A stretch of DNA of 64,000 nucleotides from Gnetum montanum (GCA_015680685.1 MNCI01030886.1:78105-142104); one strand, 5' to 3'. Positions 11,390-23,600 are shown, counted from the stretch's first letter. Numbers and translations: made by a program. The notes: a model not told the origin generated them from the letters alone.

Positions 11390-12197
11390 ATAAGGACAAA
11401 ATCCATAAATTGATCAACCAACAATAGGAGAAACAAAAAAAAATCCTACAAGTTTTTTGTTGCATCATTATAATGTTGTTTTAAATGGGTAGTCTCAACA
11501 TAGAATAGAAACACATGCAACTTGTCTTCAAGGGCTCATGAACTACACAACTTACAAGTATGTTCTTCTTGGGGAGTTAAATCCATCTTCCACTTTCAAT
11601 TCTAAAATAATGTGAAATTAATCAAAGCTTGTTCATGGCACTATGATACTTCAATAGAGTAGAAGCTAAGAGATAGTGAGCTTCTACATCTAGTTTATTA
11701 GATCTAATGTCATGTAAATAAAACTATATCTTATTTTTTATGTTAAACTACAATTATGTTAAAAACTTCTACATGACTAGCTAGTGAATATGTTTAGGAT
11801 TTTATTGCACTTCCTTCAAATAAATATTCCATTCCATTTTCTCAACCATTACATTCAGTGAGAATACCAACCATGGTTTCATGAATCCTCAAGAACTACT
11901 TTAGAGAAATTATCTTACTTTGAAATATGCAAGTTATGAGTGTATGTAATGAATTGACAAAATAATTCTACTTCCAAAGGTAATAAATCACATTTATACA
12001 ATAACATTGAGTAAGGCACATGCATCTTCACCTTTAACTCATCAAGAAGAAAAGTTTATTGCATTCTTTAAATATCTTTCCAAAGTTTAACATTAAGTTC
12101 AAGTTCCCAAATAACACATTCATACAATATAGCAAGATAGATAATGATCTAAAATATTTTTTTTTCTTTTACCTTTGAAGCCCAAAGTTCTAGTTGC
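11390..12197 (-). pseudogene. LINE ORF2 C-terminal region (right part of the split LINE)
   Basis: Minus strand, in two frames separated by small indels: LLYCMNVLFGNL (canonical LLYGCEVWG block after LINE RT), then KVKMHVPYSMLL, DLLPLEVELFCQFITYTHN, matching the post-RT region of plant LINE ORF2 (KxKxxxPYxxLLxExGxxPxE). It ends abruptly at 12197, where the outer LTR element starts. Its missing N-terminal part continues at 33105, on the other side of that element. Non-functional. Confidence 0.7.
12192..12197. repeat. Left flank of outer element, imperfect target duplication
   Basis: AGTTGC here and ACTTGC at 33105-33110, directly outside the two LTRs (one mismatch; 5 or 6 bp). Removing the element with one copy restores an uninterrupted LINE reading frame across the junction. 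Confidence 0.65.
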
Positions 12198-12296
12198 TGA
12201 TAAAAAAAAATTTTTATGAGGCATGATATCATATCTATGATATTGCAACTATACCTATGTCATCATTGATATGATATATTGGGAGCTATCTGATCC

Positions 12297-12304
12297 TATA
12301 AATA
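12297..12304 (+). promoter_or_regulatory. TATA box, outer 5' LTR
   Basis: TATAAATA preceded by GATCC; the 3' LTR has the same box at 32309-32316. Confidence 0.7.
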
Positions 12305-12539
12305 CCAACACTTGGTCACATCAGTAGAAGAACTTTCATTACATTCTATAGTTTGTTTTCATAGTTTACACATAGCAATAGAGTGAATGCCCATAATGTG
12401 GTGTTGGGCAGTTGAATATAATCTTTATTTGAGTGGATTGTACTTAGGCACAATTCATAAATGGTAATACAGATTGAGATTTCTTATCATCATTGTAGCA
12501 TCTACTTAGTTTCTTTGTTTTACTTAGCCATTTTATTTA

Positions 12540-12544
12540 CTTAG
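12540..12544. repeat. Target site duplication CTTAG, left
   Basis: Exact match to 15903-15907. Confidence 0.9.
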
Positions 12545-13740
12545 TGTTGGCGACCGTATGGGACACGACCGCCAATGAGTGTCCTCGAACAGGATTTAGG
12601 TGCTTGATGGTCTTCTGGCAACACCAAGGCCCAGATACCTCCAAATAGACTCAGTAGTTAATGTGAGTATGTGTGTGCTATTGCAGTGTGCGGTTATGAA
12701 AAATGAAACGATTGGGTTGTGTGTAAAACTACAAATGACTTATCTTAAAAAGATTCAGCCAACTTTGCAAAGTACTGTGAGTTGTTGAGAGTTCCTATAG
12801 TCTATGCAATCCTTATAATACCTACTTGTAACAAATAAAATTTTGCAAAAAAATTTGAGCACAACTCTGTGAATCTACTTCTAATTTTCCCCTGAGAAAG
12901 AGATAGTTCCACAAGAAAACTAGAAATAGAGCAAAATTCAATGGAAATAGAAAGAAGAGAACAAGAAAGCAGATTTGTGTAAAGATCTCAAATGTTTAAA
13001 CAAGGTAAAATGATATGAGTAAACACTTCACAATAAAGCTATCCAAAATTCAATAACTACAAATTTTTCAAACTTCCAAGGCTCAAAATAAGCAATTTCT
13101 TCAAGACATTCCTACTATGCTATCCAAAAAATTGCTATGTAAACTATCATGTATGAGACTCTATTTTGGCTAGATAATGGATGTCAAGAATTTCCTTCAA
13201 AAGAACCTTCAAAAGACTTGACAATTTCTGATTGAAATACCATGAAGATTCACTTTAAAGATAAAAGAAAGCTATTATGGTCCTATCAAAATACCAAAGA
13301 TTTTCTGAACCCTCTTGACTATTGAATCATTCAACGGCCTGACTACATGCAGAGGCTCTCTTACAACAATCTTAATAGCGGTTCTTATACATTGCACAAT
13401 AATAAAATTCACTACTAAAATGCTCTTAAGTCTTTCAAACACAAGCTCTTCTATGGCAAAATTTTAATAGAAATTTTCTATTATGCAACAAGAACAATAA
13501 GAGCAATCTAAAAATCCCAAAATTACTTGCCAAGCATGATACTATCTAAACCACTAGCTAAACAATTTAAACAAAATAAAAAAATAAACATAACTCACAA
13601 GACTATGAAAAAGAGGCTGAAACATTGTCTTTAGCAAGTTATCTTACAAGCAATCCTTCACAATTTCTTCTTTACAATCTTCCTCCAAGACCCCAAGTGT
13701 GTTCTCCAAAGTGTCCCCTTTCCTTCCTACCCTTGAATCC

Positions 13741-13748
13741 CTTTTATA
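13741..13748 (-). promoter_or_regulatory. TATA box of solo LTR
   Basis: TATAAAAG on the minus strand followed by purine-rich sequence. The relative at 61005-63788 has TTTAAAAAGGG at the same place. Confidence 0.5.
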
Positions 13749-14160
13749 GGGTCTCATAGGTAGTTAGGTAAGTTACAAATATTTTGGGTGGTTATAACCA
13801 CCATAGAGAGAGAAAAGTTGCAGGTGACAAGTGTCCCATTTAGTTGCCAAGTGGCTCATTCAGTTGCCAAGTGGCCTTTGTAGTGGTTACAAACATCATG
13901 AGATTAAGGCTAGGAAGTTATAACTTCCACAGAAAGTTACAACTATAGAAATAAAAGCTATGGTGGCCAAGTATCCTATTGGATAACTATCCAATATAAC
14001 TCCTTAGCATATGCAAATTTTTAAATCAATATTAATACTCACTTGGTACACAACCAAGGGCTATCAAACATACAGTAGCATAATAACAACTAAATTACTT
14101 ATATCAAAACCCAAAGTTAATTAAAATAAATGTTGTATAAATTTTTAAATAAAGAAAATA

Positions 14161-15830
14161 TTGAGGCCACGTGACCTGTAAATAATGTGGGCTGGTCCGG
14201 GTAGCGAGGCCCATGGAAGTGGTTGTACCGCCGGTAGTGCAAACCCGTGGATTACTCCCTTAACCAATGGACTGGTGTGTTGCTGTGGTGCGTCTCATGT
14301 CGATGCCTTGAATCTTGATTGCTTGCTTACCATTGAGAATTTAATGTGATTCTATTCATGCTCCTGAATTAGACGTGAATAGTTCCTTAAAATTTATCTT
14401 TCCTCATCATTAACTCACACAGGAGAAGGAGCGGAATCTAATTTTCCAGTTTAAGTAAGTCTCGCTAGACAGAGACACATTGTGAAACCCTATTCACTAC
14501 ATTCCATGAGACCATATCCCTTTAAAAATGGTGTCAGAAAGTGCCGCTGGTGCAGAATCATGAGAAATAGCACGTCTTCTTTAGCATGTTAGTACCCTAC
14601 GTTTTTTTGGGAAGCATGTAAATGCTTTTTTTGGTGAGCAATATATCTGCCAAATAATGTAGCCACAGATAATTCTTTTTCAGGTATCTTCCTTCTGAGT
14701 CTCCACTTGTGACATTTCTCATTTGTCTGTAAGTTTCAGCCTAAACATCTCTTTTCAGTCCTTCAAATAAAGCAAGGTTTTGACAAGAGATCTGCAAAAA
14801 AAACATTAGTTTATCTCTTACGTTAACTTCCAGTTGCTTTCATAATATGGCACACACACATTCATTCATTTGTTTTTGTTGGATAGAGTAACAGAGAGCA
14901 ATGGTGATGATGAGCATATCAGCAGGAACCTTGGTGGCATGCAACAACCTAGATGGCTTCCATACCTAACGAATGTCCTCCTCCGTCAGATTGACAACAG
15001 CAGCTTTATTTTGTCGCCGGATGCCTCGAATGGCAGGGCTTGCAAAATGTAATTGAATTTAACACCATCACTGGCAGCCAGATCCTAATGCTCCCGTTCC
15101 TCCTCTCGCTCTCATTGCTGCACAACTTCAAGACGGCGAAGGCGCTGTAGATTTTTATTTTTATTTTCTAAATTTTTTTTCAAGGTAGGAATGGCCACCG
15201 AGAATTGGAATTCCAGACGCTAGATCAGTGCCAAATATAAAACTGAGCCTAACAACAGTGCCCATGAACTACCAGGGACTAATAGTTTAATCAGTGATGG
15301 CATTCTTCATATTTCGACTGCTCAATCTCGTTGTCCTCCACCTCTCCGGGGATAAGTCATAAGGCACTCTTCTCCAGTTTTACCTCGTGCATTTTCATAA
15401 CCACCAACAACATCAACCTTAGATTTTTTTTTTAATTTGAGACTTTTCCAGTGATTTTTCCCAGCATTATTCATATTTTTATTATGTTCTCCACCAATGC
15501 TTTCTCAGGTAAATAATATAATTCCTTGTTTGCTATTATCCTATCTTCCAAACTCCAATAAAGGAATAATTTGGCACTTTAATTTCATATCCCAAGAAGG
15601 TCTCAACATCATTTTATTTAACAGTGAATAACTTCTCCAAAACACCCATCAACCCATAACCTTAAAGCTACATGTTTACTTCTAAATTTTTAACCATACA
15701 TTATTTTAAAAATTCAATGTAAATATGTTTGGACGGGTAGATCATCTCTCTCTTAAATCAATATAGAACAAATGATAAATGAAATCCCCTTTCAATGATA
15801 AAGTCTACTCCATTAAATGGGCAAAATGTA
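14161..15830. other. Divergent (U3) part of solo LTR, no supported gene
   Basis: Richer in GC than its surroundings at 14870-15150. A 60-codon frame at 14870-15052 has no recognisable motif and I do not treat it as a gene. In the proposed orientation this is the U3 region, which usually diverges fastest. A captured host fragment is the alternative. Confidence 0.4.
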
Positions 15831-15902
15831 CCAACACCAAGATGTTCCAATTTTTGATAAGATAGTCCAACTATTCCATGAAATGGCCAAAATCTGCCAA
15901 CA

Positions 15903-15907
15903 CTTAG
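15903..15907. repeat. Target site duplication CTTAG, right
   Basis: Exact match to 12540-12544. Confidence 0.9.
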
Positions 15908-16434
15908 TTTAATTGTAATTCCTTTATTATGTTTACTTTAGTTAGTTCTTTACATTTCTAGAATATTTTACTTTTCACATTTATTAGTAAAGAGGAATGA
16001 GTACAACTAGTTTTGAGCATATAAGTGTAATCATTTGGTAATCCTAATAGTGTTATTGTTTGGTTCACCTAGTAGCATAACACTTGGTAACCTAGTGATG
16101 GTGACATGAGCCTAATATGTATATGGCAAGCCAATAATGGATACTTATTGTAGTAGGCTAGAATAGATTTATATTTCTATCATCACTTAGACTTAGATTT
16201 TATCCTTACTTTTATTATGGAAGAAATTAGGAGTAACATGAGCCCAAAACATCAACATATCATATGCCTCACTGAGCGTTAAACCATACACCTACACTTC
16301 ATTAACTCGAAGTGGAAAGACAATGATCACAAATCGATTATCAACTTCTATAATACTTACATTGTCCATCCACAGATTATGATCTAGTCACACATGTGCA
16401 CTCATGACTTGTATGGTAGAGTGTTGGAATATCA
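15908..16434 (+). mobile_element. 5' LTR of outer element, second part
   Basis: Matches 32566-33104: TTTAATTGTAATTCC..., GCATAACACTTGGTAACC and the final ...GTGTTGGAATATCA. Ends ATCA like the 3' LTR, with about 10 bp lost just before. A short CA run is at 16548-16562, downstream of the LTR. Confidence 0.9.
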
Positions 16435-16435
16435 T

Positions 16436-16455
16436 TAGCACTATTGCCAGGGATG
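16436..16455 (+). other. Primer-binding site (tRNA-Asp type), outer element
   Basis: TAGCACTATTGCCAGGGATG lies one base after the LTR end. Compared with the complement of the plant tRNA-Asp 3' end (TGGCGCCGTTGCCGGGGATG) it differs at five places, all transitions. Athila elements are known to use this primer. The same spacing is found in the inner element. Confidence 0.75.
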
Positions 16456-16585
16456 TATCGATATTTTCTTAGTAGTTGATCTTATAGAGTTCATTATATT
16501 CAAAAATCACAAATTTTATCCTATACATTTGTAATCAATCTTTCAACACACACACACACACACTAAAGAGCATCAAACATAAAAC

Positions 16586-18545
16586 ATGGCTTTGACACTT
16601 AAGAAAAAGTTACCACCTACCAAAGAAACATAAAGGAGTCATGATAAAATACATGATGAAGAAGGCTAGAGTGAAAATATGCAAAACAAAATTGCATATG
16701 CTCATAGAGATCCATATTATCCTAACTTCACATTTATCTTCCATCAGGATGAACAACTAAGGTGGAGAATTTTGCAAGATAATGCAGTTTTGCCTCTTAA
16801 AGGTTCAACACCAGCAACACTGCAAGCAACCTTAATGAGGTTGAACCTTGGCCATGCGCAAGGATATCATATTACTAAACACATAACTAGGTCATATCAA
16901 CCCATGAAAGCACAAGTAAGAAGGAATGCTTTCATGGGGACAAGACATGAAAACAACAAAGGAAAGAAAGTAACTGACAATGTTATATTGGAAGAAATCA
17001 ATAATGATACATTTATAATGGAAAAACTCCACCAAAACCATGAATCCTATTCACAAAAACCTATCATTCATCTAGCGGAGCCTATCAAAATACACATGCA
17101 TTCGACCTTTATGGAAACACCTAGGAGAGATGCAAAAAAATTTAAACATAGATGAAGCTTAAGGCATAAAGCGTCTGTAGAACCACAAGTGAATGAGTCA
17201 CAGAGTCATAAAAGAAGAACCAATGAGCATCATTCTCCAACTACTTCCTCTTCTTCTTTACAATCATCAGTGGAATTTGACAAGAGGGAATGAAGATCCA
17301 GAGACTATGATAGGGAAAGGCAGTGTGATCATGAGAGAAATAAATATCAAAGAAAGTATCCTAATGAAGAAGATGATTATGAACAATGAAGAGATTGGAT
17401 CAGGCATGAAGAAAGAGAATGAAACTATGAGCATTTAAGAAGTCACAACTATAACATATCCTACGAACTTGACAATCATGAAGAACCCCTTTAGGCCACT
17501 CGCAACATGATTAACATTAGAGAAGTAGTGTATATCCCTACCAAGCATGTAAAGGATAGTAACATCAAGCAACTATACATGAATAACATTCCCAAATTTG
17601 AAGGTGGATATAACTCAGATCCACACCATCATCTTCAAGAATTCCATGAAGCTTGTGCCCTTTAGAATATCAAGAGTGATTGGCAAAAGTTAAAGTTTTT
17701 TCCCAAGAATCTCATCAAGGAAGCAAAAAGCTAGTAACGATCCTTAGAACCAGAATCAATATAAAGATGGAGTACCATGCTAGAGCTCTTCACTGATAAG
17801 TATCAAACATATTCAAGAGTGTTCAAATTAAGGAAAAAAATCCAAGGATGGAAGCAAGGGATATATGAATCCCTTGAAGCAGTGATGGGTAGATATTATT
17901 CTCTACTGCATAGATACCCAAGCCATGGATTTTCACAAAGGAAACAACTACAAATTATTGATGAGTTGAGGAACAAGAATAGAGAAACCCATGGGGTATA
18001 TGCCCAAGGAAGACTATAAAAAATGATAATCCATCAAATTCAAATGTTGATAGAATAGGTTGCCAAAGGAGAAGGAGAATTAAAGAAAAGGGAATTAACT
18101 AAGGAATACAACCAAGATCCTACAATAAGAAAAAGAGATGTTAGAATGTACGATAGACAAGAAGATGAAACTTTAGAGGATGTCATTCAAAAGAAGCCTC
18201 TACCCATTCATAAATCAATCAATAACATTCCCACAAAGGTAGATAAAATTTGGAACTCAATAGATCAAAAATTCACTATGGATCTTAAGATAGTGGAGAA
18301 GAAGATTAAACAAGAGCTAAACAAGAATAAAGAAAATAAGAAAAGAAGGGATAATGGATGAAAAAATTACAAACATAAAGGAAAAGTTGTTGCAGTAGAG
18401 GAATCTATAGACTCTAGTTTAGAAGATGAAGAAAGATGAAAAATATGCCAATATGAACATCCTAAGGGATGTTGTCCTATCATGGCCCACTTGCAAGAGT
18501 TTGGGGCATATGCATGTAACCAGAGATTTATCAAAAAAAAAAACA
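16586..18545 (+). pseudogene. gag of outer element
   Basis: Single frame from ATG (MALTLKKK) at 16586 with about a dozen stops but no frameshift. N-terminal block YPNFTFIFHQDEQLRWR matches inner gag (21.2 kb). Capsid domain of the retrotransposon gag family at about 17560-18040: NNIPKFEGGYNSD, LKFFPKNLI, RWSTMLELFTDKYQTYSR, LRKKIQGWKQG, YAQGRL. A basic coiled stretch follows, then CQYEHPKGC at about 18450-18476, an atypical zinc knuckle whose first Cys codon has become a stop. Gag would form the particle and bind RNA. Aligns with the inner copy over its full length. Confidence 0.88.
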
Positions 18546-19185
18546 AATGCTAAAATGATAACCTTACCCACAAGTTAATCTTAGATAGCCCTTTCAACCA
18601 TCATACTATCTAAATGGAGCCTATCCTCAATCACAAGAGTAAGACCAGCATCAGTGGCAACAACCACAAGCATGGGGAATGCCACCATTAAGGTAGCAAT
18701 ATCCATATAGGCAACCCAATCCTTATGGATATTGCATTCAACATCTAATCTCTCTAGGAAATGCTTTGATCCATACTTCCTCTTACCACTATCCACCATA
18801 GTATTATAGGCCCACTAATCCAAGAATGGATCCTAATTCTTACATACATCAACCAATAGCTGGTTTATCAATCCAACCTCCTAATTCTCTACCACTAATA
18901 CCACCACCAATTATGCAAGGAGAACTATCAACACAACCTTAGCAGAAAAGTACTACAATGGCATTAAATATATAGAGAAAGGGTCATACGAGAAAAGCTA
19001 AAGAAAAATCTAGGAAATGTCCTTTCTTTAAGATAAGTCACGAAAAGACTGGTAGAGTTAGGAATTCATTGAATCATGTTCCTTATATGACATATCCTCC
19101 TATAGACACTATGCTTCCACAGCAAGCAACTCAGAAAGTTATAACTATCATGCTAACTAAAATAATATCAAATTGGATAAAATCA
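18546..19185 (+). pseudogene. Gag-protease linker, outer element
   Basis: Low-complexity Pro/Gln/Tyr-rich region between the knuckle and protease, eroded and frame-shifted; equivalent to 22965-23600 of the inner copy. Confidence 0.5.
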
Positions 19186-19578
19186 TGAAGTCTTCCTAAG
19201 AAAATAATAGATCTGAGAAATCCTCTAATTTATTTACAAATTGCTAAAAATTCACCATACAAGGCTCTACTGGACTCAGGTTCTAGAGTCAATTTGATAT
19301 CTTAAGAAACATATAAGGCATGGAACCTACCTCCCTTAAAGAAAGGCAACATAAGACTAGAGCTAGAAAATCAATCAATCATCATTCCTTTAGGACAAAT
19401 AGAAGATGTAGTGATCACTATCATTGGGTGGTCTTATCTAGTATATTTTCTTATGATCGACATGAAGAATGATGATAGAGAATTTCCTATCATTATGGAA
19501 AAAGAATGGCTTAGCATAATTGATGTTAAGTTAGGAATGAGAGACTTATCCTTAAAAATTTCCAAGGAAGATGAGTAA
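19186..19578 (+). pseudogene. Aspartic protease of outer element
   Basis: Reads NPLIYLQIAKNSPYKALL then DSGSRVNLIS with the canonical DSG catalytic triplet, followed by NLPPLKKGNIRLEL, IIIPLGQIEDVVIT and FPIIMEKEWLS. One stop (TAA) interrupts shortly after the active site. It would process gag polyprotein. No RT follows. Confidence 0.85.
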
Positions 19579-20118
19579 GGAGCCATACATACGCAAAGAA
19601 TTTCATGCATTACTAATGATAAAGAATAGTGTAATTGTGGATCGAAACTTTAGAATGTCAACACAATTCTTACACTAACCCACAACAAATGTGAAGAACA
19701 AGTACGTGCACAAAAAGAGACAATGACCACTAAGTGGTTAATAAATGGGAATGTGAAATTGTCCAAAACATGCATGGAAACATCTAACTCATTTATTAAC
19801 TCCTTCCCTAAGAAAATAACCCAAATTGAGAACTTACAAAAGGATATCCTAAATCATGATGATACACCAACAACAAGTAGTAAGCATGGAGACTTGATAT
19901 CTAAAAGTAAGAATAAACAAGGCAACCTAAGTGGATATTTTGAAATGAAAAGATCATCTAGTCCAACATCATTATGTATCTTTAAAAGATTAGAATTTTA
20001 TTATCATCAATGTCACATGGGATAATAAATGAAAATCTAAATCACTAAGGACAATAAATAGTATATGATCTGGGGGATCTAGGAACCATTTTCAAAATAC
20101 TCACCCATAAGTTCAATC
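19579..20118 (+). other. Downstream tail of outer protease, unassigned
   Basis: A 100-codon frame (19723-20025) rich in Ser, Lys and Thr lies here; by position it may be the C-terminal tail of gag-protease. No motif recognised. Ends at TCATGGG, where the inner element inserted. Confidence 0.35.
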
Positions 20119-20123
20119 ATGGG
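20119..20123. repeat. Target site duplication ATGGG, left
   Basis: Exact match to 27045-27049. Confidence 0.95.
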
Positions 20124-20132
20124 TGATGGGAT

Positions 20133-20173
20133 GCGATATCGCATAGGTCGCGATATCGCGTATGCGATATCGC
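20133..20173. repeat. Three GCGATATCGC palindromes in U3
   Basis: Perfect 10-bp palindromes starting at 20133, 20150 and 20164 (spacing 17 and 14). The last ends 16 bp upstream of the TATA box; a likely protein-binding array. Confidence 0.85.
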
Positions 20174-20189
20174 GGTGCGTCGCAAAGTC

Positions 20190-20198
20190 TATAAATAA
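20190..20198 (+). promoter_or_regulatory. TATA box, inner 5' LTR
   Basis: TATAAATAA within AAAGTCTATAAATAAGAGGC; identical core in the 3' LTR at 26322-26330. Confidence 0.8.
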
Positions 20199-20917
20199 GA
20201 GGCGGCTCTCCCTTGTTTTTCATCATAGGCTTAGACCATAGTGAAACTCTGGTAGTTTGATCTCTCCAGAGATAGAATATTTTCCATGTGCCCGCAGTAG
20301 GAACTCCAAAGTGAACGGATCTTTATTCGAGTAGATATTGTACCTGAACACATATTTGTGTACGGAAATAAAGATGAACTTCTTGGATAAACCTTGCAGT
20401 GCATGGAATAGGCTAATTAGGACTTTTATTTATTGTTATTTACTATTTATCATTTACATGCTTTATTAGGAATTAAATCTTTCTCAACCCTTCTCTCCTA
20501 GTTAAGTGCCTTAGTATGACCGCTTCGAGCACGTGCGTTACGCGTGGTGATCCCAGCAACGACTAGCGTTTGGTGCCCACGGTTGTATTAGTTCAAGGTG
20601 TGAATGGTAAGTGGGAACAAATGATGATGCTAGGTTAATTCAGACTTAGTTAGTTAGTTAAGGTTAGTAATTAGTCTCTTCAACCCTTCACCTCAATAGC
20701 ATAGGAGATAAAACAGAAAAGCTATAAAAATCATATACCTTGGACTTACTTAACCATACACCATGACAAATACAAGTAAGTCTGGGAAGACAATGAATAA
20801 TTAACCTTAAGTGTTCCATGAGGCATGTAGGCACTTAGTCTATAGAGTTTGACCAAATCGCACATGTTACGCTCATATTTGTATGGTTGAGTGTAGGGGT
20901 ACCTCGCCACTCATCAT

Positions 20918-20936
20918 TGACGCCGTTGTTGGGGAC
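20918..20936 (+). other. Primer-binding site (tRNA-Asp type), inner element
   Basis: TGACGCCGTTGTTGGGGAC, one base after the LTR, differs from the tRNA-Asp complement by three transitions. Confidence 0.85.
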
Positions 20937-21059
20937 TAAGTGTTTGTGTGTTAAGTAGAACATAAGAGATCATTCACATCGTTGGGAGCTTAAAAAAACC
21001 TTAGGGTTAATTAAAAAAAATGTATATATAATGGTTAATTAGCACATTGATAAGACACA

Positions 21060-22964
21060 ATGTCTTCTTCTTCTTCTCACAAGAGCAATTCACCACCTAG
21101 GGATAATACAAAGAACAGTCAGCAATCAAAAACACATAACCTAAATCTGCCAATTCCTCAACAATATAGGGTGGAATATACTCATCTCGATGAGTATATT
21201 CCCAATTTTACTTTTATCTTCCATGAAGATGAACAGATGCGCTGGAGAGACTTGCAAGGTAACATAGTGTTACCTCCGGATTGTGCAGTCCCCAACATGC
21301 TCCTCCGTGCTTTGGCATAGATCAGCATGACTCAGCTCTATGCTGAATACGTTACAGAAGATTTTGACATGAGGGATTACCATCCCACAGCTTTACAATG
21401 TATGAGGGACTCAAGACAGGAGAGCCATCATACACTATTGAAGGGCAAAGAGGTCCCGCACGTCCTAAGTGAAATTGGAGATGGTGAACCACTCGTAACA
21501 GGTTCTCTATCAAAAGATGTTCCTCCTCCTAACAAAAGTGAAGAGGTGGGGTATCAAAACCTATGCTCCATGATACACAACCCTAGTTCTGATCCCCATG
21601 AATACCAACTATTCATTGAGGGAACAACAACACATGACAAGGGCGGGCACTTAGATCGTCATCACGATCAGGGCTGAAGCCACAGAAGAGAAGGAAAGAA
21701 ACATTGTCATGGTGATGGTTCTCCTTCTTCTTCTCCTTCTTCTCATCATTCACCCTCTCCTTCCACCTCTGGGTGTAGTCATAAAGAGCATAACGGTGAG
21801 GATAGAGGTAGGAAAAATGAGAGACCTCAATGAGAGAGTTGAGAGAGAGGACAAGGGCATGAATGAAGAGAAAGTAGGGAACAATGGAGACATCATAGAT
21901 GTCATGAAAGAGATGATCATGAAAAACCCCTACTTGCCACCCGAAGCATGTTAAATATAATAGAGGCAGTGAGAATACCAACAAGGCATTTAAAGGATAG
22001 TCAAATCAAGTGCTTAGACATGAACAATATCCCACGCTTCAAAGGGGGATACAACGCGGATCTGCAAAATCATTTACAGGCATTCCACGATGCCTATGCC
22101 TTGAAAAACATAGAAAACGAGTGGCAGAAACTAAAGTTGTTTCCCAGGATACTCATCAATGAAGCAGAGAGTTGGTATCAGTCCTTAGAGTCGGAAACCA
22201 TCAGGAGGTGGAGTACGATGTTAGAACTCTTCAACGATAAGTATCAGACGTACTCCAGAGTGTCTAATTTGCGTAAGCAGATCCAAGGATGGAAGCAAGG
22301 TACTCATGAACCCTTGGATGCTACCATGGGCTGCTACTGCACATTGTTACATTGTTGCCCAGGCCATGGTTACGCACAGCGGGATCAACTCCACCACATC
22401 GTAGATGGGCTAAGGTATGAAACTAGGAGAACCCTTGGGACTTATGCCCAAGGAAGATTATCAAAACTTAGATCCCATGAGATTCATTGATTGCTAGAGC
22501 AAGTAGCCAAAGAAGAAGGGGAGCTACGAAAAAGGAAAAGTGCAGAAGAATATAACCGTGATCCCTCTCTTCGAAAGAAGGTAGGGAGATTTTGCGATGA
22601 AGAGGATGAGTCACCACTCAAAGAGATGATGAACAGGAAAACCTTGCTGCTCCAAAACCTTGCTACTCCAAAACCTTGCTGCTCCTTAGACAGTAAGATT
22701 GAAATTGTCCTAAAGATTGTAGAGGAGTCTAAGGAGGAACGAAGTAGTGACAAGGACAAGAAAAAGCGGAGAGATTTAGGCCTTGCACATGACAAGGGTA
22801 AGGGGAAAATAACTATCTCCGATGAGTTTGTGGATTCAGACACAGACAATGACGGTGGATGTGAGATCTGCCAATATGACCATCCTAAGGGATGCTATCC
22901 AATCATCTCACATCTACAAGAGTCTGGGGTGTATGCACTCAACCTAAGACTCAACAGACGATAG
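21060..22964 (+). pseudogene. gag of inner element
   Basis: One frame from ATG (MSSSSSHKSNS) through to 22964 with a handful of stops (TAG at 21318, TGA at 21675, TGA cluster near 21830-21870, TGA at 22488) and no frameshift. N-terminal block IPNFTFIFHEDEQMRWRDL; a Ser/His/Arg-rich middle; capsid at about 22010-22470 with NNIPRFKGGYNADLQNHL, LKLFPRILINEAESWYQ, RWSTMLELFNDKYQTYSR and LRKQIQGWKQG; then Lys/Glu-rich and the knuckle CEICQYDHPKGC. TGA stops sit where Arg codons (CGA) are expected. An 18-bp unit is repeated at 22640-22684. Confidence 0.92.
22640..22684 (+). repeat. Short tandem repeat in inner gag
   Basis: AAAACCTTGCTGCTCC-type unit, about 2.5 copies, 15-18 bp period, in frame. 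It is absent from the outer gag. Confidence 0.7.
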
Positions 22965-23600
22965 ACACCTCTAAGGTTACCTTATCCTCAAGGTAACCCA
23001 AGGTAGTTCCACCAACCGTTAACGTACTATCCAAGTGGAACTCCACCACAACCCATCGGACAAGATCAGTAGTGAAAATAACCACAGTCATGGGGGATGC
23101 CACCGCCGAAACAACAGTACCCTTATCGGCAGCCTGATCCATATGGATACTACGTGCAGCAGCTGATTTCTCCAAGTGACTCCATGGATCACAAAATTCC
23201 CCAACATCACTACCAAGTTCGGGAGTACTTTAGAAGGACTCCTCCTCCAAGAGATCTCCTTATCCATACCATCCTTCTAATCCGTCCGCACCTCTTCCAC
23301 TGGTAGTTCCCATAATACCTCCTGCTCCAGGAATGCAAGGGGAACTCCCCACTCAACCGTAGCCACAAAATGCTATGAGAGCCGTAAACATTCAACCCAC
23401 TGTTGGTTCTAACAACCACAAAAAGAGAAGACCTTTCTTCAAAACCAAAAGCCTAGAAAAGCTCTCACAACAACAAGAGGTTGAGTCTGTGATCACTCCT
23501 CCAACACATAAGGCTTCAGAGCTTCCTTCCTTCTGACAACAAAGCTTAACATATACAGTCATGTTAATGCATACCGTAACCGACTAGATCAAGGTAGGCC
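22965..23600 (+). pseudogene. Pro/Gln/Tyr-rich gag-protease linker, inner element
   Basis: Continues the gag frame (for example PPPKQQYPYRQPDPYGYYVQ at 23097-23160) with several stops, to about 23306. Protease is in another frame, so a shift lies between about 23310 and 23600. Disordered low-complexity region. Confidence 0.6.

Larger units (their letters stand above)
12198..12544 (+). mobile_element. 5' LTR of outer element, first part
   Basis: Begins TGATAAA and matches 32211-32555 of the 3' LTR, including TATA box, ACTTTCATTACA and the TAGCAATAGAGTGAATGC block. It stops at CTTAG, the duplicated target of the solo LTR. Confidence 0.9.
12545..15902 (-). mobile_element. Solo LTR of a second family (TGTTGG...CCAACA)
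   Basis: Starts TGTTGGCGAC, ends TGCCAACA and is flanked by an exact 5-bp duplication CTTAG (12540-12544 and 15903-15907). It interrupts the outer 5' LTR, whose halves rejoin perfectly when it is removed. No second LTR, primer site or coding region is inside, so a 3.36-kb solo LTR is the simplest reading. A TATA box on the minus strand (13748-13741) and a polypurine tract beside its relative at 61005-63788 give minus orientation. The left 1.6 kb (R-U5 in that orientation) matches 61005-62400; the middle (about 14161-15830) does not match the relative. Confidence 0.75.
20124..20916 (+). mobile_element. 5' LTR of inner element
   Basis: Starts TGATGGGATG, ends CTCGCCACTCATCA. U3 carries three GCGATATCGC palindromes (20133, 20150, 20164) just upstream of the TATA box. 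Confidence 0.95.

Noticed and set aside
14870-15052. 60-codon GC-richer frame as captured host exon
   Set aside because: No recognisable motif or splice context strong enough; kept as a question under the divergent U3.
12545-15902. DNA transposon with TGTTGGC terminal inverted repeats
   Set aside because: Only 6-7 bp inverted ends, TG...CA termini, 5-bp duplication, minus-strand TATA and a polypurine tract beside the relative fit an LTR better.
21613-21984. 123-codon minus-strand frame
   Set aside because: Antisense shadow of the Ser/His/Arg-rich part of inner gag; no motif.
22484-22849. 121-codon minus-strand frame
   Set aside because: Shadow of the Lys/Glu-rich end of inner gag, giving a Ser/Phe/Leu-rich nonsense peptide.
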